Of a stretch of 64,000 nucleotides of DNA, positions 48,401 through 55,440 are shown in pieces (the stretch's first letter is position 1; every line of letters begins with the position of its first letter). The notes beneath the pieces were generated by a model. That model did not search any database, had not been told where the DNA came from, and saw only the letters and a list, made by a program, of their open reading frames with translations. Both the position numbers and the translations under genes were made by a program. Origin of the DNA: Flavobacterium branchiarum (GTDB lineage: Bacteria > Bacteroidota > Bacteroidia > Flavobacteriales > Flavobacteriaceae); contig NZ_JAUFQQ010000005.1 of assembly GCF_030409845.1 (NCBI RefSeq), forward strand, positions 1,240,001-1,304,000, written 5' to 3'.

Positions 48401-51400
48401 ATTACTAAATGATGCTGATGCTGGTGATATACAACTCGCTTTTGTAGATGTAACTGTATAACCAGTTCCAATAACCATATTACTTATTAATCCTAATGCA
48501 TCAACACTTGGTCCTGCTGGATCAAAAGTATATGTATTACCTAAAACGTAATTTTTAATTTTGCTACTTGCTGCCGCTGAACACGTAGCTGTAGTAGTTG
48601 TAATTTCTGGCTGAGCTGGTGTTTCTAATTTAGCTGCATTACTAAATGATGCTGATGCTGGTGATATACAATTCGCTTTTGTAGATGTAACTGTATAACC
48701 AGTTCCAATAACCATATTACTTATTAATCCTAATGCATCAACACTTGGTCCACCTGGATTAAAACTATATGCATTACCTGAAACGTAATTCTTAATTTTA
48801 CTACTTGCTACAGCTGAACACGTAGCTGGTGTAGTGGTGATTTCTGGTTGAGCTGGTGTTTCTAATTTAGCCGCATTACTAAATGATGCTGATGCTAGTG
48901 ATATACAATTCGCTTTTGTAGATGTAACTGTATAACCAGTTCCAATAACCATATTACTTATTAATCCTAATGCATCAACACTTGGTCCACCTGGATTAAA
49001 ACTATATGCATTACCTGAAACGTAATTGTTAATTTTACTACTTGCTGCAGCTGAACACGTAGCTGGTGTAGTGGTAATTTCTGGCTGAGCTGGTGCTACT
49101 GGTTTATCATTTATAACAACTTCTACTGCTGGTGAAGTACAACCTGCTGCATTAGTTACTGTAAAATTATATGTAGCTGAAGTCAATCCTTCGATAAGCT
49201 TAGTGCTTCCGCTTCCATTAATATTTCCAGGCTGAATTGTCCAACTACCTGATGGTAATCCACCTAAAGTAAAGCTTCCTGTAGCTAAAGCACAAGTTGG
49301 TTGAGTAGGTGTATTAGCTGTTGGTTTTGCAGGTTTCGCGTTCATCTTAACATCTCCTGTTATAATAGCTGCTGAACAAGGAGTTGTATGACCAACTGTC
49401 GTTATAGTATAAGTACCATCTGCAGTTGGGGTTCCTGAAATAGTAACTGTTTTTTCTTTTTCATCTACATCTGATTTTAATCCAGCTGGTAAGTTGGTCA
49501 CTGTAGCATTTGTAGCACTGCCACTAAAAGTATAAATAGTACTCTGAATGTCTGATCCTGTACATACGTTAGCAATTTCCGCACCAGTAGTAAGCTTAAT
49601 TTCAGAAGGTATGCTCACAACAGCTGCAACTGATCTTCTTGATGATGAAGTACAATCCCCTAATCTAGCACCTACATAATAAGTTGTAGTTACTGATAAA
49701 TCTTCTATAGTAAAAGTTGGCCCAGTTGCCAATAAAGTGTCTCCTGTTGAATCTGCGAACCACTGAATTTCTGCTCCCGTTGATGCAGTAGCAGTTAGCA
49801 CTACCTCACCTGGTCCACATACAGCCCCTTGCCTCGTAGAAGTAATTGTTGGTGTAGTATTTACTGTTGCCTTCACTAATGTCCTAGCTGAAGTACAACC
49901 ATTATTAGTTACTTCAACATAATAATTTTTATTTACAGTTAGACTTGGTGTAGTAAATTCTGGTCCTGTTCCTGATAATGTTACTCCTGTATCGCTATCA
50001 TACCAATTGATTGTACCCGCAGAAGCCGTAGCCTTCAAAATCACTGTTCCTGCATCGCATCGTGAACCTTGAGTCGTACTAGTGATCGTGGGTTTAGCAT
50101 TAATAACAAAATTAGTCGCTGTTCTACAAGTTGAATTACCACAAGCCGCATAATACGTTTTAGTTCCTGGAGGACTAGTTGCTGTTAATCCAGATTTATT
50201 ATTTGTAAATGGATTAAATTCAGCCCCACTAGCTATAGGATCACCTCCCGTATCAGTTAGATACCAATTTATATCTCTCACGTTACATGTTGACGATGTA
50301 ACTTTTAACAAAGCTCCATTTCTATCTCCTTGACAAACTGAAGCCCCAGTAGTTTTTGGTGCTCCTTCAGCTGCATTAATAACTATATTACCAGTTGCAA
50401 GTGAAACACAACCATTGGCATTTGTTGTAGTAACAACATAGGTATTTGGTGCCAATCCTGAAAAGACACCAGTAGTAGTTGTTTCTACTGTTGCTGGATT
50501 TGCGCCTTTTATTGTATAAGAAATATTCGCCCCATTAGCAGGTGAAGTTACGGTTATTGTTCCTGTTGACATTGAGCAACTTAATTGCGTAACCTCAGTT
50601 TTTGGTGTTTCTGGTAAGGCGTAGATTATTATATCATCTACTTTAGTGCCTGCACCGTTAAAATTTGAACCTGGAACATTACCTTGACCACCTTGATAGG
50701 TTTTATTTGTAGTGTTCTCTACAAAAGCATCTATAAATGCTGTGATTTTTCTGTTAGGTGTACTCGAACGTGTTGGATCCAAATACAATGCCTGAGCACT
50801 AGAACTATATTCACCCGCTGCAATGGTTCCAGTTAATTTACCAACTAAGGTTATTGTAACCACTCCATTTTGTGCAATATTAAAATCGCCTAACAGAGTT
50901 CTATTGTTTGTACTCGTATTTGTCAGAGCGCTTGAAGATAACGATGCATCAACTAGAGACTTCACTATAGCTGAATCGAATCCTATATTTAAAGGAAAAA
51001 GAAAATCTAAAGCAACCCCAGCTGCATTTCCAACACCTGTATTTGTTATTTGAATTTCATAAGAAACCTTTTCATTAACTGAACTACAAGCAGACGCTGT
51101 AGGTAAAGCTTTTACTGTAGTAGTAAGAATAGGAAAACAGCTTGAATTAACTTGTAAATATGGAGGTAGTTTATCATTAGTAAAAGCAGCTACGATACCT
51201 GGAGTTCCATCCTCAGCACCGTGCTTAACACCATCACCGTTTGTTAAACCAGCTGGTCCTCCTTTTGCGGTAGCTTTAACACTAGCTAGTGCAATGTTGT
51301 GTCTGATGATTCCACCACCACCACCACCACCCGGTCCGTGCTCATTTTTAGTATCATTAGCAGTATTTCCTCCATCTCCTCCATTAGCATTAATTGTTAT

Positions 51401-52729
51401 TATGCCATTAGTTGTAGCTCCAGAAATATTCAAAAGAACTGTTCCACCTGCACCAGCACCCCCTGCACCATCTGATGAATTTTGATAAACACCAGCAGCA
51501 CCAGCACCACCATTTACTTCAATCGTACCTGGTCCTTTAACAGTACCTGCATTAATAAGTACTATAGCTCCACCAACACCACCTTTTACACCATCTTTAG
51601 CATCGTTAGCATCTCCGGCACCTCCGCCTCCACCCATAATAAGTCTAGTTAATTCAGTTTCATCGGTACGGAAAGATAGATAACCAGGTCTTCCTCCTCC
51701 CGTAAGAGGATTTGCATTCGTCCATTGTGCACCTCCACCACCTTGCCATCCATAGCCACCTAAACCACCAAAACCACCATTACCACCACCACCTCCACCG
51801 GAATTGTGGTCATTACCACCACCACCGGCATTAGCAGGGGCTCCTCTTCCAGAAGAACCACCAGGCATACCTTCATCTACATTAACCACTTCATTAAAAC
51901 CATCCCACATAAATTTTGGTGTACCAGCAATTCCCTCTCCTTTACCAGAGATGGATTTTACTTTAGCTTCACCCACATAAGTTGTTGCATTATTTCCCCC
52001 AGAATCATTTTTTGGACTATAACCACCTCTAAAGCCTCTACTTGATCCATCTATAGTAAATTTATTAAAATCGAAATTACCTGAAACATTAAAAGCAATG
52101 ATTCCACCAGCAACTCCATTAAAAGGAGGTGTTGTTATATTTTTTGTTAATTTCAAATTAGAATATTGAGGTACTCGAACTATTTGAAATGTACTCTTCC
52201 CTTTTGCTGTCGTTGGTGCTGCGTTAACATAACTATTATAAGTACCTCCATTAGTACCTGTACCTTTAAATGTTAGATTTCCTCCAGTTAGTGGGACATT
52301 ACTTGTCGCAATTACGTATTCAAAAATTCCTGTATTCCCAATAGCTTTAAATCCTGTACCTCCTAAACCATCTCGTCCACTACCAGAGGTTCCTGAACCA
52401 TACAAATTACTATTTGTATAATCAATAGAAGCATCTTGCATTTGAATAATCAAGATCAAATCTCCTATAGAAATAGGAATTGTACCAAAATTATTCTTAT
52501 ATCTATCCGTAGCTGGTACTTTATCCAAGAAAACAGATTTACCCCCTGTATTTAATGTAGACTCACCAAAAATAGGATAATAGGTATTTACAGAACTCTC
52601 TACCGTAATAGGCCCATCACCTCCAGGAGTCCCACAAATTTGGGAAAACGAGTTAATTGAAAATAGAAAAAATACAATAAAAAAAGTTAGCTTAAAGAAA
52701 TTAAGCTTTTTAAAAGTACAGTTTTGCAT
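36404..52729 (-). CDS. Giant repeat-rich surface adhesin, type IX secretion type B substrate (SprB-like)
   Basis: 5441 residues, one unbroken frame. Signal peptide (to about residue 30, FSQ); Gly-rich region (about 276-480); DUF11-like domain (about 540-660); SprB-type and Ig-like repeats with ANGCVS/AAGCTS motifs (about 700-1210); five 79-residue repeats (about 1213-1610); 33 nearly identical 98-residue repeats (about 1687-4920), each with two Cys in SICEKLNVLNC; three diverged copies (about 4921-5210); a DUF11/DUF7507-like domain (about 5216-5330); and a C-terminal gliding-motility-associated domain (about 5340-5441; FNAISPNGDSQNDRFYI, VEIYNRWGVLVFE, GTYYYILKY). This ending is a type B sorting signal, so the protein should pass through SprA to the cell surface. 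A role in adhesion or gliding is inferred from architecture and neighbours. Confidence 0.93.
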   Translation of the reverse strand: MQNCTFKKLNFFKLTFFIVFFLFSINSFSQICGTPGGDGPITVESSVNTYYPIFGESTLNTGGKSVFLDKVPATDRYKNNFGTIPISIGDLILIIQMQDASIDYTNSNLYGSGTSGSGRDGLGGTGFKAIGNTGIFEYVIATSNVPLTGGNLTFKGTGTNGGTYNSYVNAAPTTAKGKSTFQIVRVPQYSNLKLTKNITTPPFNGVAGGIIAFNVSGNFDFNKFTIDGSSRGFRGGYSPKNDSGGNNATTYVGEAKVKSISGKGEGIAGTPKFMWDGFNEVVNVDEGMPGGSSGRGAPANAGGGGNDHNSGGGGGGNGGFGGLGGYGWQGGGGAQWTNANPLTGGGRPGYLSFRTDETELTRLIMGGGGGAGDANDAKDGVKGGVGGAIVLINAGTVKGPGTIEVNGGAGAAGVYQNSSDGAGGAGAGGTVLLNISGATTNGIITINANGGDGGNTANDTKNEHGPGGGGGGGIIRHNIALASVKATAKGGPAGLTNGDGVKHGAEDGTPGIVAAFTNDKLPPYLQVNSSCFPILTTTVKALPTASACSSVNEKVSYEIQITNTGVGNAAGVALDFLFPLNIGFDSAIVKSLVDASLSSSALTNTSTNNRTLLGDFNIAQNGVVTITLVGKLTGTIAAGEYSSSAQALYLDPTRSSTPNRKITAFIDAFVENTTNKTYQGGQGNVPGSNFNGAGTKVDDIIIYALPETPKTEVTQLSCSMSTGTITVTSPANGANISYTIKGANPATVETTTTGVFSGLAPNTYVVTTTNANGCVSLATGNIVINAAEGAPKTTGASVCQGDRNGALLKVTSSTCNVRDINWYLTDTGGDPIASGAEFNPFTNNKSGLTATSPPGTKTYYAACGNSTCRTATNFVINAKPTITSTTQGSRCDAGTVILKATASAGTINWYDSDTGVTLSGTGPEFTTPSLTVNKNYYVEVTNNGCTSARTLVKATVNTTPTITSTRQGAVCGPGEVVLTATASTGAEIQWFADSTGDTLLATGPTFTIEDLSVTTTYYVGARLGDCTSSSRRSVAAVVSIPSEIKLTTGAEIANVCTGSDIQSTIYTFSGSATNATVTNLPAGLKSDVDEKEKTVTISGTPTADGTYTITTVGHTTPCSAAIITGDVKMNAKPAKPTANTPTQPTCALATGSFTLGGLPSGSWTIQPGNINGSGSTKLIEGLTSATYNFTVTNAAGCTSPAVEVVINDKPVAPAQPEITTTPATCSAAASSKINNYVSGNAYSFNPGGPSVDALGLISNMVIGTGYTVTSTKANCISLASASFSNAAKLETPAQPEITTTPATCSAVASSKIKNYVSGNAYSFNPGGPSVDALGLISNMVIGTGYTVTSTKANCISPASASFSNAAKLETPAQPEITTTTATCSAAASSKIKNYVLGNTYTFDPAGPSVDALGLISNMVIGTGYTVTSTKASCISPASASFSNVAKLETPAQPEITTTTATCSAAASSKIKNYVLGNTYTFDPAGPSVDALGLISNMVIGTGYTVTSTKASCISPASASFSNAAKLETPAQPEITTTTATCSAAASSKIKNYVLGNTYTFDPAGPSVDALGLISNMVIGTGYTVTSTKASCISPASASFSNAAKLETPAQPQAGTITHPTCDTATGTFQISGFVSTSTYTFTPPISVANISSTGLVTAVSGNYTFTERNAAGCTSPASSEIVMNNVICANDDTTTPINGKDGGKTTVSVLDNDTLNGTKVDPTEVILSKIGTYPTGITLNADGTISVAAGTPAANYEVEYSICEKLNVLNCSSTKVTVKVIAAPIVANTDTTEEINGKDGGSTTVSVLDNDTLNGTKVDPTEVILSKIGTYPTGIILNADGTISVAAGTPAANYEVEYSICEKLNVLNCSSTKVTVKVIAAPIVANTDTTEEINGKDGGKTTVSVLDNDTLNGTKVDPTEVILSKIGTYPTGITLNADGTISVAAGTPAANYEVEYSICEKLNVLNCSSTKVTVKVIAAPIVANTDTTEEINGKDGGKTTVSVLDNDTLNGTKVDPTEVILSKIGTYPTGITLNADGTISVAAGTPAANYEVEYSICEKLNVLNCSSTKVTVKVIAAPIVANTDTTEEINGKDGGKTTVSVLDNDTLNGTKVDPTEVILSKIGTYPTGITLNTDGTISVAAGTPAANYEVEYSICEKLNVLNCSSTKVTVKVIAAPIVANTDTTEEINGKDGGKTTVSVLDNDTLNGTKVDPTEVILSKIGTYPTGITLNTDGTISVAAGTPAANYEVEYSICEKLNVLNCSSTKVTVKVIAAPIVANTDTTEEINGKDGGKTTVSVLDNDTLNGTKVDPTEVILSKIGTYPTGITLNTDGTISVAAGTPAANYEVEYSICEKLNVLNCSSTKVTVKVIAAPIVANTDTTEEINGKDGGSTTVSVLDNDTLNGTKVDPTEVILSKIGTYPTGIILNADGTISVAAGTPAANYEVEYSICEKLNVLNCSSTKVTVKVIAAPIVANTDTTEEINGKDGGKTTVSVLDNDTLNGTKVDPTEVILSKIGTYPTGITLNADGTISVAAGTPAANYEVEYSICEKLNVLNCSSTKVTVKVIAAPIVANTDTTEEINGKDGGKTTVSVLDNDTLNGTKVDPTEVILSKIGTYPTGIILNADGTISVAAGTPAANYEVEYSICEKLNVLNCSSTKVTVKVIAAPIVANTDTTEEINGKDGGKTTVSVLDNDTLNGTKVDPTEVILSKIGTYPTGITLNADGTISVAAGTPAANYEVEYSICEKLNVLNCSSTKVTVKVIAAPIVANTDTTEEINGKDGGKTTVSVLDNDTLNGTKVDPTEVILSKIGTYPTGITLNTDGTISVAAGTPAANYEVEYSICEKLNVLNCSSTKVTVKVIAAPIVANTDTTEEINGKDGGKTTVSVLDNDTLNGTKVDPTEVILSKIGTYPTGITLNTDGTISVAAGTPAANYEVEYSICEKLNVLNCSSTKVTVKVIAAPIVANTDTTEEINGKDGGKTTVSVLDNDTLNGTKVDPTEVILSKIGTYPTGITLNADGTISVAAGTPAANYEVEYSICEKLNVLNCSSTKVTVKVIAAPIVANTDTTEEINGKDGGKTTVSVLDNDTLNGTKVDPTEVILSKIGTYPTGIILNADGTISVAAGTPAANYEVEYSICEKLNVLNCSSTKVTVKVIAAPIVANTDTTEEINGKDGGKTTVSVLDNDTLNGTKVDPTEVILSKIGTYPTGITLNADGTISVAAGTPAANYEVEYSICEKLNVLNCSSTKVTVKVIAAPIVANTDTTEEINGKDGGSTTVSVLDNDTLNGTKVDPTEVILSKIGTYPTGIILNADGTISVAAGTPAANYEVEYSICEKLNVLNCSSTKVTVKVIAAPIVANTDTTEEINGKDGGKTTVSVLDNDTLNGTKVDPTEVILSKIGTYPTGIILNADGTISVAAGTPAANYEVEYSICEKLNVLNCSSTKVTVKVIAAPIVANTDTTEEINGKDGGKTTVSVLDNDTLNGTKVDPTEVILSKIGTYPTGITLNADGTISVAAGTPAANYEVEYSICEKLNVLNCSSTKVTVKVIAAPIVANTDTTEEINGKDGGKTTVSVLDNDTLNGTKVDPTEVILSKIGTYPTGITLNADGTISVAAGTPAANYEVEYSICEKLNVLNCSSTKVTVKVIAAPIVANTDTTEEINGKDGGKTTVSVLDNDTLNGTKVDPTEVILSKIGTYPTGITLNTDGTISVAAGTPAANYEVEYSICEKLNVLNCSSTKVTVKVIAAPIVANTDTTEEINGKDGGKTTVSVLDNDTLNGTKVDPTEVILSKIGTYPTGITLNADGTISVAAGTPAANYEVEYSICEKLNVLNCSSTKVTVKVIAAPIVANTDTTEEINGKDGGKTTVSVLDNDTLNGTKVDPTEVILSKIGTYPTGITLNADGTISVAAGTPAANYEVEYSICEKLNVLNCSSTKVTVKVIAAPIVANTDTTEEINGKDGGKTTVSVLDNDTLNGTKVDPTEVILSKIGTYPTGITLNADGTISVAAGTPAANYEVEYSICEKLNVLNCSSTKVTVKVIAAPIVANTDTTEEINGKDGGKTTVSVLDNDTLNGTKVDPTEVILSKIGTYPTGITLNTDGTISVAAGTPAANYEVEYSICEKLNVLNCSSTKVTVKVIAAPIVANTDTTEEINGKDGGKTTVSVLDNDTLNGTKVDPTEVILSKIGTYPTGITLNADGTISVAAGTPAANYEVEYSICEKLNVLNCSSTKVTVKVIAAPIVANTDTTEEINGKDGGKTTVSVLDNDTLNGTKVDPTEVILSKIGTYPTGITLNTDGTISVAAGTPAANYEVEYSICEKLNVLNCSSTKVTVKVIAAPIVANTDTTEEINGKDGGKTTVSVLDNDTLNGTKVDPTEVILSKIGTYPTGITLNADGTISVAAGTPAANYEVEYSICEKLNVLNCSSTKVTVKVIAAPIVANTDTTEEINGKDGGKTTVSVLDNDTLNGTKVDPTEVILSKIGTYPTGITLNADGTISVAAGTPAANYEVEYSICEKLNVLNCSSTKVTVKVIAAPIVANTDTTEEINGKDGGKTTVSVLDNDTLNGTKVDPTEVILSKIGTYPTGITLNTDGTISVAAGTPAANYEVEYSICEKLNVLNCSSTKVTVKVIAAPIVANTDTTEEINGKDGGKTTVSVLDNDTLNGTKVDPTEVILSKIGTYPTGITLNADGTISVAAGTPAANYEVEYSICEKLNVLNCSSTKVTVKVIAAPIVANTDTTEEINGKDGGKTTVSVLDNDTLNGTKVDPTEVILSKIGTYPTGITLNTDGTISVAAGTPAANYEVEYSICEKLNVLNCSSTKVTVKVIAAPIVANTDTTEEINGKDGGKTTVSVLDNDTLNGTKVDPTEVILSKIGTYPTGITLNADGTISVAAGTPAANYEVEYSICEKLNVLNCSSAKVTVVVTKPKIEAVIETTPSINGNTGGTTDPLTSNDTLNGDKVVIGANPGEVKLTGLNVPTGLTLNPNGTVTVAPNTPAGNYNVEYEICEVTNPTNCDKVVSIVVVGKPIIDAVTETTPSINGNTGGITRSLTSNDTLNGTTVVIGTKTGDIILTLVKVPTGLTLNPDGTVTVAPNTPAGNYNVEYRICEVTNPSNCSTVTSIVVVGAAVIEANDDDVVFADGINGSLEVINVLDNDMLNGVKITDPSVVVLKDLTKIPGITLNVDGTIDVAPNTAGGTYELTYQICDAINRLSCITAKVTIFVEVPSIAVVKTAVFNDENKSGYANEGETITYKFKITNTGNTPLFNVIIDDQLPGLIMLGMPISLGVNETDEHSFIGTYVIKQSDINAGKIVNQATVFGTSAHGIIVEDKSDNLSEVDDNPTVSPVEGCVIKVFNAISPNGDSQNDRFYIQGLECYPDNTVEIYNRWGVLVFERDGYNNTDRAFKGFSEGRTTVQQSVGLPVGTYYYILKYKDNQSNAHQKAGYLYINK
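37970..47670 (-). repeat. 294-bp coding tandem repeat, 33 copies
   Basis: Exactly periodic 294-base units (98 codons) over about 9.7 kb, with almost no differences between copies. Variation is confined mainly to three sites: GGA/GGG/AGC-type change at GG(K/S), and two changes in I(T/I)LN(A/T). The first and last copies differ at their outer edges (NDDTTTPING; SSAKVTVVV), marking the array ends. Confidence 0.97.
47900..49090 (-). repeat. 237-bp coding tandem repeat, five copies
   Basis: Five 79-codon units beginning around (K)LETPAQPEITTT and ending ASFSNAA. The two N-terminal copies share GNAYSFNPGG; the three C-terminal ones share GNTYTFDPAG and are almost identical to each other. Spacing is 237 bases throughout. 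Confidence 0.95.
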
Positions 52730-53302
52730 AGACAGTTTTCTTAGGGGTAATACTATAGGGATTCGAAAACCAAATAAAGGAATTCGAAAAATTTGAATTA
52801 AAAATAAAGGACCATTGACCTGAAAATCTTAGAACAAGATTTTTTGAAACTTCGTGAAAGTGAAATAAAATAAACGCCATAAATAAATTAGGTTCGACTC
52901 AAATTCGTCTTAAAGTTTATAAATTAGGTAGTTTGGAGCAGCGAAAGTATATAAACAGTAAAAAGATTACTAGATTATTCGTTAAACTACCTGTTTTGTC
53001 GACGAAATACTTGTTTTGAAGAAAATTTCTTATTTTGATAGATGAAAAAATTAACTTTAAGGCAACAATACGTTTTAATTATAACATTATAAGTCATGTT
53101 TACTAAAACAATGAATACCAAAACACATAACTCACTTAAATTCAACTATTAAAACAACCAAAAAAAAGATAATTAAAATTGGAATCAGTAGTTTATTCCA
53201 ACAATAAACAGAACCAACTTTGCAGTGTTTTCTATTAAAAAACAACTTTATTAACATTTGGATTCAACAATAAAGCAAAAATATCAAAAAGTGATAGAAA
53301 AT
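52730..53302. other. 573-base gene-free stretch upstream of the giant adhesin
   Basis: No convincing reading frame on either strand. On the plus strand (C/T)TGTTTTG-like words recur with a 20-base period at 52991, 53011 and 53031 (last copy TATTTTG). An inverted repeat TTGGAAT/ATTCCAA (53179-53185, 53195-53201) lies downstream of queG and may be a weak terminator on the minus strand. No TAnnTTTG box was found near the adhesin start. The stretch probably holds the adhesin promoter and control sites. Confidence 0.5.
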
Positions 53303-54226
53303 TTATTTTAAAAATGCCACATTTCTTTTAAGCCCATCAAACTTTGTTCTTTTTATCGGTGAATTTTTAAATACTACTCGAAATGTTTCTTCGGTTAACT
53401 CTATCCAATCTTTTCTTGACATTGTCATAACATCAGGATTCGGATTAAATAATGGTTCTGAGTGTGCTTTAGAAAATCGATTCCACGGGCAAACGTCTTG
53501 ACAAGTATCGCAACCAAATGCCCAATCGTCAAACTTCCCTTTCATTTCCTGAGGAATATTTTCTTTTAATTCGATTGTAAAATAAGAGATGCATTTACTA
53601 CCATCAACTACATAAGGAGCAACTATTGCTTCTGTTGGACAAGCATCTATACAAGCTGTACAGGAACCACAATGATCTGTTGTAGCATAATCATATTCTA
53701 AGTCTAAATCTAATATTAGCTCGGCTATAAAGTAAAAAGAACCCACTTTTTGAGTAATTAAATTACTGTTTTTACCAATCCAACCAAGACCACTTTTGGC
53801 TGCCCAAGCTTTATCCAAAACAGGTGCTGAATCTACAAAAACACGTCCTGAAACTTCTCCTATTTGTTCCTGAATTGAATGAAGTAATTCTTTCAATTTT
53901 TCTTTTATTACAAAATGGTAATCTTGTCCGAAGGCATATTTTGAAATCTTAAAACTATCCTTTTCTTGGGTTTCTGATGGGTAGTAATTAAGCAATAGTG
54001 ACACTACACTTTTAGCATCATCGACTAATAAAGTTGGATCTAATCGTTTATCAAAATGGTTTTCCATATAGGCCATTTGACCGTTATGATTTTTATTTAA
54101 CCAATTTTCTAAACGCGGTGCTTCTTGCTCTAAAAAACCGGCCTTAGATATACCACAAGATAAGAATCCGAGTCTTTTTGATTCGGATTTAATAAATTGT
54201 GAATATGTAGTTTTAGAATTTATCAA
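53303..54226 (-). CDS. queG: Epoxyqueuosine reductase QueG
   Basis: Last step of queuosine synthesis on tRNA: cobalamin-dependent reduction of epoxyqueuosine; cytoplasmic. 307 residues with [23 protein letters not shown] around the catalytic Asp132, and two 4Fe-4S motifs: [13 protein letters not shown] (Cys186, 189, 192, 196) and Cys212 with [10 protein letters not shown] (Cys239, 242, 246). It is shorter than E. coli QueG (379), lacking a C-terminal HEAT-like extension, as is usual in Bacteroidota as far as I know. Start is TTG at 54226; no ATG occurs before residue 51. Confidence 0.94.
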   Translation of the reverse strand: MINSKTTYSQFIKSESKRLGFLSCGISKAGFLEQEAPRLENWLNKNHNGQMAYMENHFDKRLDPTLLVDDAKSVVSLLLNYYPSETQEKDSFKISKYAFGQDYHFVIKEKLKELLHSIQEQIGEVSGRVFVDSAPVLDKAWAAKSGLGWIGKNSNLITQKVGSFYFIAELILDLDLEYDYATTDHCGSCTACIDACPTEAIVAPYVVDGSKCISYFTIELKENIPQEMKGKFDDWAFGCDTCQDVCPWNRFSKAHSEPLFNPNPDVMTMSRKDWIELTEETFRVVFKNSPIKRTKFDGLKRNVAFLK

Positions 54227-54250
54227 CGTGATTTTATCAGGATACTTTTT

Positions 54251-54339
54251 AGCCCTGATGGGAACGACATCCTTTTTCTAAGAATTCTTACGAAGGAAGG
54301 CTTCCTAGAAAAAGATATAGTGGACAGCAGGAAATAGCT
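54251..54339 (+). ncRNA. Structured repeat-like element, probable Flavo-1 RNA motif
   Basis: About 89 bases beginning AGCCCTGATGGGAACGACAT and ending GTGGACAGCAGGAAATAGCT. The ends pair (AGC/GCT, CCTG/CAGG), and the middle has long arms CCTTTTTCTA and TAGAAAAAG that pair around a variable loop. This layout is what I remember of the Flavo-1 motif, a conserved flavobacterial RNA of unknown function that occurs between genes. It lies between the 5' end of queG and the 3' end of ruvB. The strand is given as the motif reads, but it is nearly self-complementary. Confidence 0.6.
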
Positions 54340-54346
54340 TCAAAAA

Positions 54347-55369
54347 TTAAAATAATCCGCCTTGAATATTCGTGTTTATTTTGCCTAAATGTTTATATGC
54401 TTTATCGGTAACTTCGCGCCCTCTTGGCGTTCTCATAATAAACCCTTCTTGAATTAAGAATGGTTCATATACTTCTTCTATGGTTTCGCTACTTTCAGAA
54501 ACAGCCGTTGCAAGTGTTGATAACCCAACTGGCCCTCCTTTAAATTTGTTAATTATAGTAAGAAGGATTTTATTATCCATCTCATCTAAACCATGAGCAT
54601 CCACATTTAAAGCTTTTAAAGCATATTGAGCAATACTCAAATCGATAGTTCCGTTTCCTTTAATCTGAGCAAAATCTCTAACACGTCGCAATAAAGCATT
54701 TGCGATACGAGGTGTTCCTCGACTACGCCCTGCTATCTCAATTGCAGCATCTAATGAAATTGGCATTTTTAATATAGAGGAGCTTCTTTCTACAATTGTA
54801 GTTAAAAGTTCTGTTGTGTAATATTGTAATCTTGACGAAATACCAAAACGAGCACGCATTGGTGCTGTAAGCAAGCCTGATCGCGTTGTTGCTCCAATTA
54901 ACGTAAATGGATTTAAGTTAATTTGTACTGTTCGTGCGTTTGGTCCAGATTCAATCATGATATCAATCTTAAAATCTTCCATTGCAGAATAAAGATACTC
55001 TTCAACGATTGGACTAAGACGATGAATTTCATCTATAAATAGAACATCTCTTTCGTCGAGGTTAGTCAGCAATCCAGCTAAATCTCCGGGCTTATCCAAA
55101 ACAGGCCCTGAAGTAATCTTAATTCCAACCTCAAGCTCATTGGCAAGGATATTTGCCAATGTTGTTTTTCCGAGTCCCGGAGGCCCGTGAAAAAGCGTGT
55201 GATCTAATGCTTCGTTACGTTGATTTGCAGCAGCAACGAATACTTTCAAGTTCTCTAAAACTTGATCTTGACCTGCAAAGTCATCAAAAGAAAGCGGTCT
55301 TAATCTTTTTTCAAGATCAAATTCTTCCGGATTAAAACTATTAGTTGTCGGATCTAAATTCTCATTCAT
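54347..55369 (-). CDS. ruvB: Holliday junction branch migration ATPase RuvB
   Basis: 340 residues from the ATG at 55369: AAA+ ATPase with Walker [10 protein letters not shown], Walker [11 protein letters not shown], sensor GATTRSG, and a C-terminal winged-helix DNA-binding domain ([18 protein letters not shown]). It drives branch migration with RuvA. The frame extends to a TTG at 55402, but that codon is in the terminator of the cox operon, and a -7 box (55374-55381) sits directly before the ATG, giving an almost leaderless mRNA. Confidence 0.97.
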   Translation of the reverse strand: MNENLDPTTNSFNPEEFDLEKRLRPLSFDDFAGQDQVLENLKVFVAAANQRNEALDHTLFHGPPGLGKTTLANILANELEVGIKITSGPVLDKPGDLAGLLTNLDERDVLFIDEIHRLSPIVEEYLYSAMEDFKIDIMIESGPNARTVQINLNPFTLIGATTRSGLLTAPMRARFGISSRLQYYTTELLTTIVERSSSILKMPISLDAAIEIAGRSRGTPRIANALLRRVRDFAQIKGNGTIDLSIAQYALKALNVDAHGLDEMDNKILLTIINKFKGGPVGLSTLATAVSESSETIEEVYEPFLIQEGFIMRTPRGREVTDKAYKHLGKINTNIQGGLF

Positions 55370-55373
55370 GTAG

Positions 55374-55381
55374 CAAAGATA
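55374..55381 (-). promoter_or_regulatory. -7 promoter box for ruvB
   Basis: On the minus strand TATCTTTG matches TAnnTTTG and ends 4 bases before the ruvB ATG, so the transcript is probably leaderless. Confidence 0.55.
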
Positions 55382-55400
55382 GATAAAGAAAAAGGAAGAC

Positions 55401-55432
55401 AAAAAAAAACCTCTACTAAGAGTAGAGGTTTT
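55401..55432 (-). terminator. Terminator of the act-cox operon
   Basis: AACCTCTACT and AGTAGAGGTT form a perfect 10-bp stem with a 3-base loop; on the minus strand a run of T follows. It lies just after the coxA stop. Confidence 0.9.
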
Positions 55433-55440
55433 AAATATAT

